Positions 24,361-24,896 of a stretch of 24,896 nucleotides of DNA are shown piece by piece. The stretch's first letter is position 1. Every line of letters starts with the position of its first letter. Source of the stretch: Chloroflexota bacterium (lineage in GTDB: Bacteria; Chloroflexota; Dehalococcoidia; UBA3495); NCBI GenBank assembly GCA_022563275.1, contig JADFNR010000006.1, positions 1 to 24,896 of the forward strand, read 5' to 3'. The translations under genes and the position numbers were made by a program. The notes under the pieces are model-generated. The model did not search any database, was not told where the DNA came from, and saw only the letters and a program-made list of their open reading frames with translations.

Positions 24361-24896
24361 ATGGACTCAGAGCGGGCTGCGGAGCGGGACTTCGTGGTAC
24401 GCACGGCCCAGGAGAATGATGTTAAGTTCATTCGCCTGTGGTTCACCGATATCCTGGGGCATCTGAAGGGGTTCGCCATCACGGTGGAGGACCTGGAAGA
24501 CGCCATCGAACAGGGCGTGGGATTCGACGGCGCCGCGATCGAGGGATTTGCCCGCATCGATGAGAGCGACATGCGTGCATTTCCCGACCCAACGACGTTC
24601 ACTCTGCTGCCCTGGCGTCCGCGTCAGAACGCAGTGGCCCGGATGTTTTGCGACATCCGCACTCCCAAAGGAGAGCCGTTCATCGGTGACCCGCGCTACG
24701 CCCTCAAACGCAATCTGGAGCGGTTGGCCAGCAACGGATATACCTACTATGTAGGACCTGAGCTCGAGTTTTTCTACTTGAAGGACTCCAAAACGCCCGA
24801 GCCCCTGGACCAACAGGGATATTACGACCAAGTCTCAAGCTATCCGGCGGCGGACCTTCGCCGGGACACGGTCTTGAACCTGGCCGACATGGGGAT
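24361..24896 (+). CDS. glnA: Glutamine synthetase type I, N-terminal part, cut by window
   Basis: Glutamine synthetase condenses glutamate and ammonia with ATP, assimilating what the Amt channels import. The 178 residues seen cover the N-terminal beta-grasp domain and the start of the catalytic domain. VGFDGAAIEGFARIDESDM (52-70) matches the type I signature closely, FPDPTT follows, and GPELEFFYL (residues 136-144) supplies the first metal-binding glutamates. GGAGG lies 6 nt before the ATG. A TATACT at 24312-24317 may be its -10 box; unlike amt1 and the small ORF, no 11-bp-periodic boxes precede it. The frame is open to the right edge. Confidence 0.96.
   Translation, partial: MDSERAAERDFVVRTAQENDVKFIRLWFTDILGHLKGFAITVEDLEDAIEQGVGFDGAAIEGFARIDESDMRAFPDPTTFTLLPWRPRQNAVARMFCDIRTPKGEPFIGDPRYALKRNLERLASNGYTYYVGPELEFFYLKDSKTPEPLDQQGYYDQVSSYPAADLRRDTVLNLADMG

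Overview
The window is high-GC bacterial chromosome carrying 19 protein genes I can support, two of them cut by the window edges. Nothing in it looks like phage, insertion sequence, CRISPR, rRNA or tRNA. The mixture of an amidohydrolase, SDR oxidoreductase, ketopantoate-reductase-like protein, OFA/MCT-type MFS carrier and HpaI-type aldolase with housekeeping genes suggests a free-living heterotroph. My best guess is Chloroflexota (Dehalococcoidia/SAR202-like); this is inferred from gene style and not proven.

Layout. 1-3386: divergent amidohydrolase (-, partial) and an SDR/PanE-like pair (+). 3387-3804: gene-free stretch with hairpins and a short repeat. 3805-5711: plsY (+) converging with an MFS carrier (-). 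5823-12899: a long minus-strand run, sucC-sucD-gatB-secG-SAM hydrolase-E1 alpha-E1 beta, in order of transcription. 13106-13960: HpaI-type aldolase (+), converging with hflK-hflC (-, 13971-16746). 17097-17375: a small two-cysteine protein (+), facing ftsH (-, 17472-19685) across a perfect bidirectional terminator. 20042-20884: a two-domain rhodanese (+). 21170 to the end: a nitrogen block (+) of amt1, a 27-residue membrane peptide, amt2 and glnA (partial).

Two things stand out. (1) The membrane quality-control system is modified in both partners. HflK carries about 200 extra residues made of two tandem Asp-rich beta-type repeats, placed at the turn between its C-terminal helices. FtsH carries about 80 extra residues inside its protease domain that resemble its own N-terminal extracytoplasmic domain. 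(2) The nitrogen block is preceded by eight pentamers (GTAAC/TTAAC/GAAAC type) at exact 11-bp spacing, the architecture of GlnR-type OmpR-family operators. A shorter array of the same type lies upstream of a previously unlisted 27-codon membrane ORF that precedes amt2.

How the genes fit together: sucCD and the E1 pair feed and run central carbon oxidation; plsY and secG serve membrane biogenesis; ftsH/hflKC police membrane proteins; the two Amt transporters and glnA take up and assimilate ammonium, probably under one nitrogen-responsive regulator that is not encoded here.
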